From NCBI GenBank assembly GCA_951812665.1, contig CATOST010000042.1:1-39191 (forward strand): a stretch of DNA of 39,191 nt, read 5' to 3'. The position numbers and the translations under genes are program-made. Below the pieces are notes generated by a model. That model saw only the letters and a program-made list of their open reading frames with translations. It was not told where the DNA came from and made no database searches. Below, piece by piece: positions 38,125 to 39,191 of the stretch; within the stretch, counting starts at the first letter, position 1, and each line of letters starts with the position of its first letter. Origin of the DNA: an uncultured Acidobacteriota bacterium (GTDB lineage: Bacteria > Acidobacteriota > UBA6911 > RPQK01 > JAJDTT01).

Positions 38125-39191
38125 ATGTGTGCAGAGATCCTCAGCAGCGGAACGAAAGGAAGGGCCCGGCAGAGCGGGAACGTCCTCGGGTGGCTGGGGC
38201 TCGTGGTCGTGCTGGGAGTTTTTTCGAGTCTCTCGGTCCGCGCGGAGATTCTCTATGACAAGGACGGCATCCAGTTGCGGGGTAAAGCGCGGATCGTCAC
38301 CTCCAACGCGGCCACCTGTCACGTCCTGGAGGAGGGCCACCCGGAAGCGTGCTACGAAGAACTCAAGGCCAACGACGGCCAACCGCTGCATGTCTGGCAG
38401 TTGGATTATTCCGCCCACAACAGGACCGGGAGGGCGCTGTGGTATCTGCGGGCGGAATTCGACATCGAATCGGAGTCTCCGCCCTGCACGAGTTGGACGG
38501 GGGAGGGGCCGGACGGCGGCCCCACGGGGAGCGAGCAGTACTCCGACTCGGTGTTTTGGGGCGGCCAATCCAGGACCCTGTCGGCGCCTGCGGGGATGCT
38601 TCGGGGCGAGTCGAGGCAGGGGATGGTGTACTTGGCCGCGTTTCATACGGACCAGCCCTCATTTGACCGCTGGCGGGCGTACGTCACCCACAGGGAGCCG
38701 GACAAGGCCACCCCCGCACGGAGCGGAACAACCCCATCCGAGCCCGCCCGGACGCCTGGATTCCCGTTAGGTCTATCGGACCCCTCATCGGACCAGGCGG
38801 TGGTGGATGTGGGCCGGACGGCGGCGTCCGGAGGAGATGTTCGGAGGGGGCAGCGAGTCCCACCCAAGACCCGGGAGCGGCTGCCGTTCGAAACGGAGAT
38901 GGTGGCGATCCCGGCCGGGAGTTTTCGGATGGGCTGCGTCTCGGGTCAGGAGGAGTGCGATGACGATGAGTACCCGGTGCATGAGGTCCGGGTGGAGGTG
39001 TTCGAGTTGTCCAGGTACGAGGTGACGTTCGAGGAGTACGATCGTTACACGGCGGCGACGGGACGGGAACGCGCGGACGATGAGGGCTGGGGCCGTGGGA
39101 GGCGTCCGGTGATCAACGTATCGTGGGAGGACGCGGTGGAGTATACGAGCTGGCTGTCGGAGCAGACGGGGCAACGCTATCGGTTGCCGAG
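38125..39191 (+). CDS. Secreted formylglycine-generating-enzyme/SUMF1-family protein, partial
   Basis: The frame is open from the ATG at 38125 to the end of the window (355 codons seen). AGGAG lies 9 nt before the ATG. A signal peptide (LGWLGLVVVLGVFSSLSVRA) precedes a domain of about 150 residues of unknown type (YDKDGIQLRGKARIV, HVWQLDYSAHNRTGRALWYL). After a Pro-rich linker, the SUMF1/FGE-sulfatase domain starts near residue 258: MVAIPAGSFRMGCVSG, DEYPVHEVRVEVFELSRYEV and VINVSWEDAVEYTSWLSEQT. Genuine FGE converts the sulfatase Cys to formylglycine, but many secreted SUMF1-domain proteins have other roles. The catalytic Cys region lies beyond the window, so activity cannot be judged. Confidence 0.82.
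   Translation, partial: MCAEILSSGTKGRARQSGNVLGWLGLVVVLGVFSSLSVRAEILYDKDGIQLRGKARIVTSNAATCHVLEEGHPEACYEELKANDGQPLHVWQLDYSAHNRTGRALWYLRAEFDIESESPPCTSWTGEGPDGGPTGSEQYSDSVFWGGQSRTLSAPAGMLRGESRQGMVYLAAFHTDQPSFDRWRAYVTHREPDKATPARSGTTPSEPARTPGFPLGLSDPSSDQAVVDVGRTAASGGDVRRGQRVPPKTRERLPFETEMVAIPAGSFRMGCVSGQEECDDDEYPVHEVRVEVFELSRYEVTFEEYDRYTAATGRERADDEGWGRGRRPVINVSWEDAVEYTSWLSEQTGQRYRLP

Overview
This is a GC-rich bacterial chromosome segment of about 39 kb with low gene density and many relics. No rRNA, tRNA or other taxonomic marker is present. Several families seen here (a PVC-type haem-binding HEAT-repeat lipoprotein, a sulfatase plus an FGE-like protein, FG-GAP/VCBS and plant-like LRR secreted proteins, a double-MBL hydrolase, several PIN-type toxin-antitoxin pairs) are common in Acidobacteriota and the PVC/Planctomycetota group. 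Acidobacteriota is my best guess, but the sequence alone does not prove it.

Layout. 0-7.4 kb: a decayed ArdC-type antirestriction metallopeptidase (-), an alpha/beta hydrolase whose membrane-anchor start is split off by a one-base frameshift in a G run (+), a D-cysteine desulfhydrase/ACC-deaminase family enzyme (+), a double metallo-beta-lactamase-fold protein (+), a FitAB-type toxin-antitoxin pair (+), a PhoD-like phosphatase pseudogene with an internal deletion (-), and a 150-bp orphan second copy of the 3' end of the double-MBL gene. 7.4-13.5 kb: one giant secreted protein (about 2040 aa, -) with two tandem N-terminal modules, an Ig-like domain, 30 plant-type LRRs in three capped blocks and a HExxHxxxxxH metallopeptidase domain. 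13.6-18.8 kb: a VapBC pair whose toxin 3' end lies in a 21-bp perfect inverted repeat, a small membrane-anchored hendecad coiled-coil protein (+), a secreted sulfatase (-) and a frameshifted discoidin/BNR protein (-). 18.8-26.8 kb (-): a class III aminotransferase, an FG-GAP repeat protein, a RelE/RHH toxin-antitoxin pair with a predicted leaderless promoter, and a cytochrome-c HEAT-repeat lipoprotein. 26.8-32.6 kb: a hybrid histidine kinase/response regulator/DNA-binding protein, an AbrB-PIN pair, a secreted protein of unknown function, OsmC, a GNAT acetyltransferase and a DUF983 membrane protein. Partial copies of the ends of three of these genes (AbrB start, DUF983 start, OsmC end) and many REP-like palindromes lie between them.

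32.9-38.0 kb is the most interesting part. A two-gene ATPase/HNH module matching the Septu (PtuAB) anti-phage system is followed by a compact four-gene RiPP operon: a 64-residue precursor ending in a Tyr/His/Arg-rich core, a radical SAM/SPASM maturase, a 2-oxoglutarate/Fe(II) oxygenase and an HExxH-motif peptide-modification protein. It looks like a three-residue-cyclophane RiPP pathway of the type I recall as YhhABC. The window ends inside a secreted formylglycine-generating-enzyme-like gene.

Theme. Beyond housekeeping-like hydrolases, the region is dominated by secreted repeat proteins, four toxin-antitoxin modules, one defence system, one peptide natural-product system and a scrap heap of pseudogenes and dispersed palindromes. 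That points to a recombination-prone accessory region.
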